64,000 bases of DNA from Variovorax paradoxus. GTDB lineage: Bacteria > Pseudomonadota > Gammaproteobacteria > Burkholderiales > Burkholderiaceae_C. The stretch lies in assembly GCF_902712855.1 (NCBI RefSeq), contig NZ_LR743507.1:4078001-4142000 (forward strand), read 5' to 3'. Below are positions 34,606 to 43,282 of this stretch, piece by piece (position 1 is the stretch's first letter; every line of letters begins with the position of its first letter). The notes beneath the pieces are model-generated. The model searched no databases and was not told the origin of the DNA. It was given only the letters and a program-made list of their open reading frames with translations. Made by a program: the position numbers and the translations under genes.

Positions 34606-35238
34606 ATGAACATTCTCTACGACTGCGCCACGGCGCCGAGTCCGCGGCGCGCGCGCATCCTGCTTGCCGAAAAGGGCATTGCGCACGAGACCGTGCAGGT
34701 CGACCTCGTCCGTGGTGAGCAACTGGGCAACGCCTACCGCGAGATCAATCCGCAATGCACGGTGCCCGCGCTTCGCACGGAAGAAGACGGCCTGCTGACC
34801 GACAACGCCGCCATCGCGGCCTGGGCGGAAGCACGCCATCCCGAGCCGCCGCTGATGGGCATCACGCCGCGCGAGAAAGCGGAGGTTGCCAGCTGGAACT
34901 GGCGCATCGAGTTCGAGGGCCTGCTGGCGATTGCCGAGACGCTGCGCAACGGCTCGCCGGCCATGGCCGACCGTGCGCTGCCCGGCCCGGTGAACTACGC
35001 GCAGATCCCCGAGCTGGCACAGCGCGGACGGGCGCGTGTCGAGCAATTCTTCGAGACGCTGAATGAGCAGCTGGCCGGCCGCGAGTTCATCGTCACCGAC
35101 CGGTTCAGCATTGCCGACATCACCGCGGTGGTGGCGGTGGACTTCGCCCGCGTGGTGCGGGTCAAGCCCGGGGAACAGCACCCCGAGCTGCTGCGCTGGC
35201 GCGCGGCGATGGCGCAGCGACCGTCGATGTCGCGATAG
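34606..35238 (+). CDS. Glutathione S-transferase family protein
   Basis: 210 aa from ATG 34606; an upstream in-frame ATG overlaps the yghU start. The N-terminal thioredoxin-like domain has YDCATAPSPRRARILLAEKGI and INPQCTVPALRTEEDGLLTDNAAIAAW. The C-terminal helical domain has FIVTDRFSIADITAVVAVDFAR. It is a theta/beta-like bacterial GST; the catalytic residue is likely a Ser/Cys near the first helix. Partner of the yghU-like gene on the other strand; substrate unknown. Confidence 0.87.
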   Translation: MNILYDCATAPSPRRARILLAEKGIAHETVQVDLVRGEQLGNAYREINPQCTVPALRTEEDGLLTDNAAIAAWAEARHPEPPLMGITPREKAEVASWNWRIEFEGLLAIAETLRNGSPAMADRALPGPVNYAQIPELAQRGRARVEQFFETLNEQLAGREFIVTDRFSIADITAVVAVDFARVVRVKPGEQHPELLRWRAAMAQRPSMSR

Positions 35239-35270
35239 GCGGCTTGGAGAACGTGCGAAGAAAGCGTCGC

Positions 35271-35350
35271 GAGCGCCCCGAGGTCGTATCGAGGACCGGA
35301 ACCGTACCCAGGTACGGTGAGGACCGCAGATGCGAGATCGGGGTGCGCAG
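35271..35350. repeat. Palindromic element between convergent genes
   Basis: A perfect 8-bp stem with a 2-nt loop (ACCGTACC at 35301-35308, GGTACGGT at 35311-35318) is flanked by near-repeats GAGGACCGGA/GAGGACCGCA. It is enclosed by CCCCGA (35276-35281) pairing with TCGGGG (35338-35343). It fills the gap between the GST and phaA, which end facing each other, so a two-way termination or mRNA-protecting role is likely. It resembles a dispersed element rather than a unique site. Confidence 0.55.
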
Positions 35351-35369
35351 CAGCTTTATTCGCGCCTTC

Positions 35370-36548
35370 TCAGCGCTCGATGGTCAGCGCCACGCCCATG
35401 CCGCCGCCGATGCACAGCGACGCAATGCCCTTCTTGGCGTTCTGGCGCTGCATTTCGTGCAGCAGCGTCACCAGGATGCGGCAGCCGGACGCGCCGATGG
35501 GGTGGCCGATGGCAATCGCGCCACCGTTGACGTTGACCTTGTTCACGTCCCAGCCCATTTCCTTGTTCACGGCGCAGGCCTGCGCTGCGAAGGCTTCGTT
35601 GATTTCCAGCAGGTCGAGGTCGGCGGCCTTCCAGCCGGCGCGCTGCAGCGCCTTCGTCGACGCGGGCACCGGGCCCATGCCCATGATGGCGGGGTCGAGG
35701 CCGGCGGTGGCGTAGCTGGCGATGCGGCCCAGCGGCTTCAGGCCGAGCGCGGCGGCCTTCTTGGCCGTCATGACCATCACGGCGGCGGCGCCGTCGTTCA
35801 GGCCCGAGGCATTGCCCGCGGTCACGCCGCCGGCCTTGTCGAAGGCGGGACGCAGGCCGGCCAGGCCTTCGGCGCTGGTCTTGCGGTTGATGAACTCGTC
35901 CTTGTCGAAGACGACCGGGTCGCCCTTCTTCTGCGGGATGCTCACCGAGACGATCTCGTCCTTGAACTTGCCGGCGTCCTGCGCGGCGGCGGCCTTGGTC
36001 TGGCTGGCGAGGGCGAGCTCGTCCTGGGCGGCGCGGTCGATGCCGAACTTCTTGGCCACGTTCTCGGCGGTGATGCCCATGTGGTACTGGTTGTAGACGT
36101 CCCACAGGCCGTCCACGATCATGGTGTCGACCATCTTCCAGTCGCCCATGCGCTGGCCGTTGCGCGAGTTGGGCAGCACGTGCGGCGCCATGCTCATGTT
36201 CTCCTGGCCGCCGGCGATGACGATCTCGCTGTCGCCCGTGGCCACGGCCTGGGCGGCCAGCATCACGGCCTTCAGGCCCGAGCCGCACACGGCGTTGATG
36301 GTGAGCGCCGGCGTTTCCTTGGTGCCGCCGCCCTTCAGCCATGCCTGGCGCGCGGGGTTCTGGCCGGCACCTGCCGCAAGCACCTGGCCCATGATGGCCT
36401 CGCCGACCTGGTCGGCGGTGAGGTTGGCACGCGCAATCACTTCCTTGATGACGATGGCGCCGAGCTCGGTGGCCGGAATGCCGGCGAGCGAGCCGCCGAA
36501 CTTGCCAACCGCCGTGCGCGCAGCCGAAACGATGACGATGTCTTCCAT
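35370..36548 (-). CDS. phaA: Acetyl-CoA acetyltransferase PhaA
   Basis: 392 aa biosynthetic thiolase. The acyl-accepting Cys 88 is in NAVCGSGLKA, His 349 is in AIGHPIGASG, and Cys 379 is in LCIGGGMG. These three form the thiolase active site. It condenses two acetyl-CoA to acetoacetyl-CoA, the first step of PHB synthesis, before PhaB (24.1 kb) and PhaC (immediately upstream). A hairpin repeat separates it from phaC in the same transcript, which may set the relative amounts. Confidence 0.95.
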   Translation of the reverse strand: MEDIVIVSAARTAVGKFGGSLAGIPATELGAIVIKEVIARANLTADQVGEAIMGQVLAAGAGQNPARQAWLKGGGTKETPALTINAVCGSGLKAVMLAAQAVATGDSEIVIAGGQENMSMAPHVLPNSRNGQRMGDWKMVDTMIVDGLWDVYNQYHMGITAENVAKKFGIDRAAQDELALASQTKAAAAQDAGKFKDEIVSVSIPQKKGDPVVFDKDEFINRKTSAEGLAGLRPAFDKAGGVTAGNASGLNDGAAAVMVMTAKKAAALGLKPLGRIASYATAGLDPAIMGMGPVPASTKALQRAGWKAADLDLLEINEAFAAQACAVNKEMGWDVNKVNVNGGAIAIGHPIGASGCRILVTLLHEMQRQNAKKGIASLCIGGGMGVALTIER

Positions 36549-36629
36549 GAGGTTCTCCGTTGAAGTGACTGATTTAAAAAGTGTGCACCCAGGTTCAGGC
36601 GCGAGTCTTATTCAGCAAGAGCCCGGCCC

Positions 36630-36722
36630 GTAAACACCGCGGAACCGGCTCTGCCGGGCCGCTGGTGTTGCCCCCTGCAAGGGGGTTGGCGGCCACACGC
36701 CGTGCGCAAGCCTGGGGTGTGC
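36630..36722. repeat. Dispersed hairpin repeat between phaC and phaA
   Basis: A single copy of the element also seen twice at 29422-29636. It has the same ACACCGCGGAACCGGCT start, the same CCGGC/GCCGG palindrome, a CCCCC-N5-GGGGG hairpin, and the ending GTGCGCAAGCCTGGGG. It has drifted from the other copies in the second half. Placement between co-directed genes is the same as at the other site. Confidence 0.75.
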
Positions 36723-36730
36723 CATGTTCT

Positions 36731-38500
36731 TCAGGCCTTGGCCTTGACGTAGCGGCCCGGCGCCGGCTCGATGGCCTTGTAGGCCTTGCCGTTGCCGTAG
36801 CCCTTGGGCGCCGGGATCTGCTTGCCCGCATTGCCCTTGAGCCATTGTGCCCAGTCGGTCCACCAGCTGCCGGGATGCTCCTGCGCGCCGCTCAGCCATT
36901 CGGCCTGCGAGCGGGGAAACTTGCCGTCTTCGCGGATCCAGTGGCTGCGCTTTTTCTTGGCAGGCGGGTTGATCACGCCGGCGATGTGGCCCGACGCGCC
37001 CATCACGAAGCGCTTCTTGCCCGGCAGCAACTGGGTGGACGCGTAGGCGCCGCCGATGGGCACGATGTGGTCTTCGCGCGAACCGTAGATGTAGGCCGGG
37101 ATGTCGATGCTGCCCAGGTCGACCTTCTGGCCGCACACGGTGAGCGCATTGGGCTTGGCCAGCTTGTTCTCGTGGTACGTGTTGCGCAGGTACCAGGCGT
37201 AGAACGGACCCGGCAGGTTGGTGGCGTCGCTGTTCCAGTACAGCAGGTCGAAGGGCGGCGGGGTCTCGCCCTTCAGGTAGTTGCCCACCACGTAGTTCCA
37301 CACCAGGTCGTTGGGCCGCAGGAAGCTGAAGGTCGAGGCCAGGTCGCCGCCGGGCAGCAGGCCGCCCTTGCCGAGCTGCATCTCGCGGTAGGCCACCATC
37401 TGCTCGTCGACGAAGATGTCGAGGATGCCCGTGTCGCTGAAGTCGAGGAAGGTGGTCAGCAGCGTGACCGATGCGGCCGGCTTCTCGCCGCGCGCCGCGA
37501 GCACGGCCAGCGCGGTGCTCAGGATGGTGCCGCCCACGCAGAAGCCCAGCGTGTTGATCTGCTTGCTCCCGGTGATTTCCTGCACCGTGTGGATCGCCTT
37601 GATGGCGGCGTTCTCGATGTAGTCGTCCCAGGTGGCCTGCTCCATCGACGCGTCGGGGTTGCGCCAGCTCACGACGAACACGCGGTGGCCCTGCTCGTTC
37701 GCATAGCGGATCAGCGAGTTCTCGGGCTGCAGGTCGAGGATGTAGAACTTGTTGATGCAGGGCGGCACCAGCAGGAACGGCCGCTCGTACACCTTGGCAG
37801 TGAGCGGCTTGTACTCGAGGAGCTGGAAGTAGTCGTTCTCGAAGACCACCGCACCCTCGGTGGTGGCCACGTTGCGGCCGACCTCGAAGGCGCTCTCGTC
37901 GGTCATGCTGAGGTGGCCCTGCTTCACGTCGTTCAGCAGGTTCTGGATGCCCCTGGCGATGCTCTCGCCCTGCGTGTCGATGGCCTTCTTCTGGGCTTCC
38001 ACGTTGAGGGCGAGCGAGTTGCTCGGCGACGAGGCGGCCATCCACTGCTCGACCGCGAAGCGCAGCCGAGCCCTGGTTTTCTCGTCGGCGTCGACGGCCT
38101 CGGCCATGCTCAGCACGGTGCGGCCGTTGAGCAGATACACGGCGGCCGAGAACGCCGACAGCGGGTTGCTGCCCCAGGCTTCGCCGGCGAAGCGCTTGTC
38201 GCCCTCGGGCCTGGCGCCGAAGCCCTGGCGCCAGAGTTCGGTGGCGTCGGCCATGTACTGCTGCTGGATCGACTGGAGCTTCTCGGGGGCGATCGAAAAC
38301 CTGGGCAGCTCGGGCATCTTCATGCCGTTGGCAAGCCCGGGCATCGAGGGCATTTCCCACAGCGGCGTACCGCCCGGACTGAAGGCCGAAGCCCCTCGTG
38401 CGGCGGACTGCTGGAACGACTCCAGCGCCTTGCTCCATCCCTCGGTCAGTGCCTGCTGGAAGGGCGCGAACGCATCGGCCCCCGTGGGTTGCTTCATCAT
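36731..38500 (-). CDS. phaC: Class I PHA synthase PhaC
   Basis: 589 aa from ATG 38500; the next codon is also ATG and sits better relative to the GGAG site, so 588 aa is equally likely. The active-site Cys 321 lies in the lipase-like box GFCVGG (319-324). The C-terminal His is in GASGHIAGVINPP, and the Asp lies in an alpha/beta-hydrolase core (YIYGSREDHIVPIGGAY). Class I synthases join 3-hydroxyacyl-CoA units into polyester on the granule surface without PhaE or PhaR. Length and sequence match the Cupriavidus type. phaA follows after a repeat-filled gap. Confidence 0.95.
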   Translation of the reverse strand: MMKQPTGADAFAPFQQALTEGWSKALESFQQSAARGASAFSPGGTPLWEMPSMPGLANGMKMPELPRFSIAPEKLQSIQQQYMADATELWRQGFGARPEGDKRFAGEAWGSNPLSAFSAAVYLLNGRTVLSMAEAVDADEKTRARLRFAVEQWMAASSPSNSLALNVEAQKKAIDTQGESIARGIQNLLNDVKQGHLSMTDESAFEVGRNVATTEGAVVFENDYFQLLEYKPLTAKVYERPFLLVPPCINKFYILDLQPENSLIRYANEQGHRVFVVSWRNPDASMEQATWDDYIENAAIKAIHTVQEITGSKQINTLGFCVGGTILSTALAVLAARGEKPAASVTLLTTFLDFSDTGILDIFVDEQMVAYREMQLGKGGLLPGGDLASTFSFLRPNDLVWNYVVGNYLKGETPPPFDLLYWNSDATNLPGPFYAWYLRNTYHENKLAKPNALTVCGQKVDLGSIDIPAYIYGSREDHIVPIGGAYASTQLLPGKKRFVMGASGHIAGVINPPAKKKRSHWIREDGKFPRSQAEWLSGAQEHPGSWWTDWAQWLKGNAGKQIPAPKGYGNGKAYKAIEPAPGRYVKAKA

Positions 38501-38624
38501 GTCTCCTGGTCCTCGCCTGAATCGATCCGGATGGCTTGCGTGTTTTGAGTATCCTGCATTCACAAGGCACTCACAACGCTTCGTCCCGCAGACCCGCCCG
38601 TTCACTTACCAACTGAAACTTCTC

Positions 38625-38957
38625 GTGTTCATCCATCTGATCGTCATCGGCTGGCTGTATGTCGTCGTGATGATGGCCGTTGCCGAAGCCACCAACACCA
38701 CGGGCACGGTGCTGGGCGCCATCTTCACATTTCTTTTGTACGGATTGGGTCCGGTCGCACTGGTGGTTTACCTGATGGGTGCGCCGGGGCGCCGCCGCGC
38801 GGCGAAGCAGCGCGAGGCCGAGGCGCAGGAGGCCGCCCGTGAGGCCGCAGCGCAGGCGGCACGCAAGCCGGGCACAGGCGTTGCCGCCTCAGGCCTTCCA
38901 GACCAGGGCGGCGAAGCGCCCGCTGACGCCGTCGCGCCGGTGCGAAAAGAACCGTGA
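38625..38957 (+). CDS. Small two-helix inner-membrane protein
   Basis: 110 aa with start uncertain; GTG 38625 is proposed because the hydrophobic part begins there, and the frame is open upstream. Two membrane helices are clear (IHLIVIGWLYVVVMMAVA and TVLGAIFTFLLYGLGPVALVVYLMGA). A cytoplasmic tail rich in Arg, Ala and Glu follows. The last 69 bp overlap the 3' end of pgeF on the other strand, so the end of the tail is constrained by two genes. Divergent from phaC. No known family. Confidence 0.55.
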   Translation: MFIHLIVIGWLYVVVMMAVAEATNTTGTVLGAIFTFLLYGLGPVALVVYLMGAPGRRRAAKQREAEAQEAAREAAAQAARKPGTGVAASGLPDQGGEAPADAVAPVRKEP

Positions 38958-39650
38958 ACGGTTGGCGACGGTGCACCACGCGTCGCTGCCGTCGTTGCCA
39001 TGCACCGACGCGATGCCCACGGCATTCAGCCGCTGTCGCGCCAGCGCGGGCAGGTCGGCCAGCCATTTGCCGGGGGCGCGTGCCAGCTTGAAGCAGGACG
39101 CGGCCTCGGGGGCATGCGCCTCGAACGCGGCCTTGACCTCCGGACCGACCTCGAAGGCCTCGGGGCCGATGCAGGGCCCCAGCCATGCGATGACGCGCGG
39201 CGCGCCCTCTTCCGCTGCGAATGCCCTGGCCGTCTGCTCCAGCACCCCGCCGGCCAGGCCGCGCCAGCCGGCGTGCGCTGCGGCCACGCGGTGGCCGGCC
39301 TCGTCGGTGAAAAGCACGGGCAGGCAATCGGCCACCATGATCGTGCAGGCCAGGCCGGCGGCCGTGGCGGTGCAGGCATCGGCCGCAGTGCCGTCGTGCA
39401 CTGCGTCGTGTGCGGCATCGAGCGCCACCACGCCGACGCCGTGGACCTGCTGCAGGAAGACGGGACGCGCAGCGATGGCGGTGCGCAGGCGGCCGCGATT
39501 CGCGGCGACATGCGCCGGGTCGTCGCCCACATGGTCACCGAGGTTGAGGCTCTCGTAGCGCCCCTGCGACACGCCGCCCTCGCGCGTGGTGCACACGGCC
39601 CGCACGTTCGGCGGTGCGGGCCATTGCGGCACGAGCCAGCGCTCGTTCAT
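38889..39650 (-). CDS. pgeF: PgeF/YfiH family purine nucleoside phosphorylase-laccase
   Basis: 253 aa. The copper/zinc-binding family motifs are present: FLQQVHGVGVV (first His), MVADCLPVLFTDE (Cys), AAAHAGWRGLAGGVLE (second His), and WLGPCIGPEAFEVG. YfiH proteins were called polyphenol oxidases; they are now known to phosphorolyse adenosine and inosine, and in E. coli to edit peptidoglycan precursors. In related genomes pgeF lies near phaC, as here. It overlaps the tail of a small membrane protein gene on the other strand by 69 bp. Confidence 0.9.
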   Translation of the reverse strand: MNERWLVPQWPAPPNVRAVCTTREGGVSQGRYESLNLGDHVGDDPAHVAANRGRLRTAIAARPVFLQQVHGVGVVALDAAHDAVHDGTAADACTATAAGLACTIMVADCLPVLFTDEAGHRVAAAHAGWRGLAGGVLEQTARAFAAEEGAPRVIAWLGPCIGPEAFEVGPEVKAAFEAHAPEAASCFKLARAPGKWLADLPALARQRLNAVGIASVHGNDGSDAWCTVANRSRFFSHRRDGVSGRFAALVWKA

Positions 39651-39655
39651 GCGCT

Positions 39656-40294
39656 TCAGGCTTCCGCGTCGGGTGCCTGGGAAGGCTGCGCGCGCTGGAA
39701 GGCGTCGAGCTCCATGCAGGCCTCGAAGGCGGCCATGCTGCGCGGCAGGCCGCTGAAGTCGCAGTCGAAGCGGCGGCCATTGAAGATCTGCGGCACCAGG
39801 CAGCAGTCGGCCAGCGTCGGCGTGTTGCCGTAGCAGAACCTGCCGGCCGGGTGCTGCGCCAGCTGGCGCTCGAAGGCCAGCATGCCGTCGCGCACCCAGT
39901 GGCGGTACCAGGTGTTCTTGGCCTCTTCGTCGAGCTTCAGGTCCTTCACGAGGTACTTGAGCACGCGCAGGTTGTTCAGGGGATGGATCTCGCAGGCGAT
40001 GGACTGCGCCAGCGCGCGCACGTGGGCGCGGCCCACCGGGTCGCCCGGCAGCAGTGCCGGCTCGGGATGCGTCTCGTCGAGGTACTCCATGATGGCCAGC
40101 GATTGCGAGAAGCGTTCGCCTTCGTCCTCGAGCAGCGGCACCAGCATGTCGGCCGAGATGGCGGAGTAAGGGCCGGTGCGGTGTTCGCCGCGTGCGATGT
40201 GCACCGGGATGTACTCGTAGTCGAGGCCCTTCAGGTTCAGGGCGATGCGCACGCGGAACGAGGAAGAGGAGCGGAAATAGTTATGCAGCTTCAT
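39656..40294 (-). CDS. maiA: Maleylacetoacetate/maleylpyruvate isomerase (zeta GST)
   Basis: 212 aa from ATG 40294. The start MKLHNYFRSSSSFRVRIALNLKG carries the zeta-class S-S-x-x-x-R-V-R-I-A signature, followed by MLVPLLEDEGERFSQSLAIMEYLDE. Such enzymes use glutathione to turn maleylacetoacetate into fumarylacetoacetate, or maleylpyruvate into fumarylpyruvate. A FAH-family hydrolase gene lies 1 kb away on the other strand, which fits the last two steps of homogentisate or gentisate breakdown. Which of the two acids is used cannot be told. Confidence 0.88.
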   Translation of the reverse strand: MKLHNYFRSSSSFRVRIALNLKGLDYEYIPVHIARGEHRTGPYSAISADMLVPLLEDEGERFSQSLAIMEYLDETHPEPALLPGDPVGRAHVRALAQSIACEIHPLNNLRVLKYLVKDLKLDEEAKNTWYRHWVRDGMLAFERQLAQHPAGRFCYGNTPTLADCCLVPQIFNGRRFDCDFSGLPRSMAAFEACMELDAFQRAQPSQAPDAEA

Positions 40295-40328
40295 GATTTT
40301 CCAAGCATAGCGTTCCTTGGCTCGGGCT

Positions 40329-41246
40329 TCAGCACCGGGGTGAAGCCTGCAGCACGCAGCGGAAGTCGTGCAGCGAGGCATCGGTCGAGACGCCTGCGCG
40401 CCATTCGTCGAGGACGCGGCGCACGGCCGATTCGTCGCGCGTGGCGATGCCGAGCCGCCACGGGCCCATCGCGCCCGGAATCTCTTCGGGACCATGGTCG
40501 TGCTGGCCCTCCCCATAAGGACGGCCCTCGGAGCAGGCGCGGCACAGCAGCTGCATGCTGGTGCTCCAGTTCTCGGCGCCGGCGTCGCCCGCCTCGAGGC
40601 GCCGGATGAGCGCATCGATGTCGTCGCTGACGGCGTTGCCGATGGACACCTCGTAGGTCGAGTAGTCCGACGGCGCGATGAGTTCGAGCGCATCGAACAC
40701 CGGCACTTCGCGGTCGCCGCGCTGGCGGTAGCCGTTGGCCGCGCCGTCGTGCAGCACCAGGTCGCCGTAGCGGTGGCCGCTGGCCGGCGTGGGCACGTTG
40801 CGCAGGATGGCGCGGGCCGGGTCGATGCGGTCGGCCCACACCACCTCGCTGGCCTCGCCGCCATGCACGCGGATCGGCGTGAGGCCGACGAAGTAGTCGA
40901 CCGGGCCGTCGCCGTCGGGCACGCCGATGCCGTATTGCCGCCAGGCGCGCCGCGCCGTGGCCCAGTCGCCGAGCGCGGTCGCGGCGATGCCCAGGTTCCA
41001 GATGGCGCCCTGGTTCTGCGGATCGCACTCGACGGCGCGGGCGTTGGCCTGCAGCGAGGCGGCCCAGTCGCCGCGGTACTTGTGGATCAGGCCGGCGTTG
41101 TACCAGGGCACGGCCCAGTACGGATGGACGGCGCTGGCCCGTGCGTAGGCCTCGAGCGCGCCGTCCTGGTCGCCGTCGTCGTCGCGCTGGCGACCGAGTT
41201 CATTGAGGGCGGTGGCCTTGCCGGCCTTGCCGAATCGGATGGGCAT
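40329..41246 (-). CDS. Tetratricopeptide-repeat protein
   Basis: 305 aa from ATG 41246. Two to three TPR units fill the first 120 residues (ALNELGRQRDDDGDQDGALEAYARA, YNAGLIHKYRGDWAASLQANARA, WNLGIAATALGDWATARRAW). The rest is an acidic domain of unknown type with RNVPTPASGHRYGDLVLHDG. TPRs bind other proteins. No signal peptide is seen, so it acts in the cytoplasm. It ends 34 nt before the maiA-like start, on the same strand. Confidence 0.78.
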   Translation of the reverse strand: MPIRFGKAGKATALNELGRQRDDDGDQDGALEAYARASAVHPYWAVPWYNAGLIHKYRGDWAASLQANARAVECDPQNQGAIWNLGIAATALGDWATARRAWRQYGIGVPDGDGPVDYFVGLTPIRVHGGEASEVVWADRIDPARAILRNVPTPASGHRYGDLVLHDGAANGYRQRGDREVPVFDALELIAPSDYSTYEVSIGNAVSDDIDALIRRLEAGDAGAENWSTSMQLLCRACSEGRPYGEGQHDHGPEEIPGAMGPWRLGIATRDESAVRRVLDEWRAGVSTDASLHDFRCVLQASPRC

Positions 41247-41347
41247 GGTGGAAACGATGAGATGCGCAGGGCGTCTATTGTGAGCCTGCCGCCTCTGGCA
41301 CACTGCCGGCTTCCCGCTCTCGTTTCGTTCAAAAAGGACACGTCGCA

Positions 41348-42049
41348 ATGGCTTCCGAGTTCGTCTTCGCCCCGCCCGCCACCGTTTCGGTTCCCGTGGC
41401 CGGCCAGCCCGCCCGCTTCCCGGTGCACCGCATCTACTGCGTGGGCCGCAACTACGAAGAGCACGCCAAGGAAATGGGCTTCACCGGCCGCGAGCCGCCC
41501 TTCTTCTTCATGAAGCCGGCCGACGCGCTGGTGGTGGTCGACGCCGGCCAGACCGGCACCATGGCCTACCCCTCGCTGACCAAGAACCTGCACCACGAGA
41601 TCGAACTCGTGGTGGCCATCGGCACCGGCGGCAAGAACATCCTGGCGGCCGACGCCCACAAGCACATCTACGGCTACGCGGTCGGCCTCGACATGACGCG
41701 CCGCGACCTCCAGAACGAGATGAAGAAGCAGGGTCGCCCCTGGGACATCGGCAAGAGCTTCGAGCAGAGCGCGCCCATCGGCCCGATCGTGCCCGTGGCA
41801 CAGGCCGGCGATGCCGAGAAGGCGGAGATCTCGGTGCAGGTGAACGGCACCGACCGCCAGCGCAGCAACGTGAGCAAGCTGATCTGGAACGTGGCCGAGA
41901 CCATCGAGCACCTCTCTGCCGCCTGGGAGCTGCAGCCCGGCGACCTGATCTTCACCGGCACGCCCGAAGGCGTGGCTGCCGTCGTTGCAGGCGACACGCT
42001 CGTGGGCGAAGTGGCGGGCCTGCCCACGCTGACCGTCAAGGTCGTCTGA
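41348..42049 (+). CDS. Fumarylacetoacetate hydrolase family protein (fumarylpyruvate hydrolase-like)
   Basis: 233 aa. The family core is intact: RIYCVGRNYEEHAKEMG, PPFFFMKPADAL, a metal site in HHEIELVVAIG (E-x-E), and FTGTPEGVAAVVAGD. Short FAH-family members cleave fumarylpyruvate or act as acylpyruvate hydrolases with Mg2+. With the zeta-class isomerase gene nearby it could finish the gentisate or homogentisate route. It is divergent from the TPR gene and is followed 17 nt later by a Nudix gene. Confidence 0.88.
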   Translation: MASEFVFAPPATVSVPVAGQPARFPVHRIYCVGRNYEEHAKEMGFTGREPPFFFMKPADALVVVDAGQTGTMAYPSLTKNLHHEIELVVAIGTGGKNILAADAHKHIYGYAVGLDMTRRDLQNEMKKQGRPWDIGKSFEQSAPIGPIVPVAQAGDAEKAEISVQVNGTDRQRSNVSKLIWNVAETIEHLSAAWELQPGDLIFTGTPEGVAAVVAGDTLVGEVAGLPTLTVKVV

Positions 42050-42066
42050 AGACGGCGGCCGGTTTC

Positions 42067-42618
42067 ATGCTCCTGCGCGTTCCCATCAAGCACTGCAAGA
42101 ACTGCGGCACCGCGGTGGTCTACCGCGTGCCCGACGACGGCGACACCAAGCAGCGCGCGGTGTGCCCGGCCTGCCACACCATCCACTACGAGAACCCGCT
42201 GAACGTGGTGGGCACGATCCCGGTCCTGGGCGACAAGGTGTTGCTGTGCAAGCGCAACATCGAGCCGCGCTGGGGCAAGTGGACGCTGCCGGCCGGCTTC
42301 ATGGAACTCGAGGAAACCACCGCCCAGGGCGCGGCCCGCGAGACCGACGAGGAGGCCGGAGCCAACTACGTGATGGAGGGCCTGTTCGCCGTCATCAGCG
42401 TGGTGCGCGTGGGCCAGGTCCACCTGTTCTACCGCGCCCGGCTGCTCGACGACAAGTTCGACCCCGGCCACGAGACCATCGAGGCGAAGCTCTTCACCGA
42501 GGAAGAAATTCCCTGGGACGAGATCGCCTTCCGCACGGTGCGCGAAACGCTCGAGCACTATTTCGAAGACCGGCGGCGCGGCAGTTTCGACCGCGTCCAC
42601 ACCATCGACATCGTTTGA
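42067..42618 (+). CDS. Nudix hydrolase with zinc ribbon
   Basis: 183 aa. An N-terminal zinc ribbon (KHCKNCGTAVV and AVCPACHTIHYENP, two CxxC pairs) precedes the Nudix box GFMELEETTAQGAARETDEE, which fits G-x5-E-x7-R-E-x2-E-E. This layout is shared with NADH pyrophosphatase-like and YjaD-like enzymes, which cut nucleoside diphosphate derivatives. The ADP-ribose/NADH branch is the closest, but the exact substrate is unknown. In line with the FAH gene and the creA gene. Confidence 0.87.
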   Translation: MLLRVPIKHCKNCGTAVVYRVPDDGDTKQRAVCPACHTIHYENPLNVVGTIPVLGDKVLLCKRNIEPRWGKWTLPAGFMELEETTAQGAARETDEEAGANYVMEGLFAVISVVRVGQVHLFYRARLLDDKFDPGHETIEAKLFTEEEIPWDEIAFRTVRETLEHYFEDRRRGSFDRVHTIDIV

Positions 42619-42635
42619 ACCCGCAACAAGCCGCC

Positions 42636-43121
42636 ATGACCCTCCGCCCCCGCATTCTTCTCCACGCAGCATGCGGCCTCGGGCTCGCCCTGGCCGCCTC
42701 GGCGCACGCGGAAGTCGTGGGCGACGTCGACACCGCCTTCAAGCTCATCGGCCCCGACCACAAGATCGTGGTGGAAGCCTACGACGACCCCAAGGTGAGC
42801 GGCGTGACCTGCTACGTGTCGCGCGCCAAGACCGGCGGCATCAAGGGCGCGGTGGGCCTGGCCGAGGACAAGGCCGAGGCCTCCATCGCCTGCCGCCAGG
42901 TCGGCCCGGTCTCGGTCACGCAGCCGCTGCCCAAGCGAGAGGAGGTCTACAGCGAGCGGCTGTCGATTCTCTTCAAGCGCCTGCGCGTGGTGCGCATGGT
43001 GGACCCCAAGCGCAACACGCTGGTCTACCTGACTTACTCCGACCTGCTGATCGACGGCTCGCCCAAGAACAGCATCACCGCGGTGCCGATCGACCGCGGC
43101 ACGCCGATCCCGCTCAAGTAG
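42636..43121 (+). CDS. creA: CreA family periplasmic protein
   Basis: 161 aa with a signal peptide ending at ASAHA. The mature part starts EVVGDVDTAFKLIGPDHKIVVEAYDDPKVSGVTCYVSRA and continues with GLAEDKAEASIACRQVGPV, the conserved CreA pattern with two cysteines that probably form a disulfide. The role of CreA is not known; it was named for its place beside the E. coli creBCD genes, none of which are here. It follows the Nudix gene by 17 nt. Confidence 0.9.
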   Translation: MTLRPRILLHAACGLGLALAASAHAEVVGDVDTAFKLIGPDHKIVVEAYDDPKVSGVTCYVSRAKTGGIKGAVGLAEDKAEASIACRQVGPVSVTQPLPKREEVYSERLSILFKRLRVVRMVDPKRNTLVYLTYSDLLIDGSPKNSITAVPIDRGTPIPLK

Positions 43122-43282
43122 CCGGCTGCAAGCCCCTGGCCGCACAAAGGCCCCTTCCGTGGCGGTTGCTCTTTCACGCAGCGCCGTCGCGGCAGTTTGC
43201 TAGCATCGCCCCCGCCGCGTGGCGCGCCCGGCGCGCCAGAACGCAGGAACCCTCCGCAACGAATCCGTTCCCATACAGCGCC

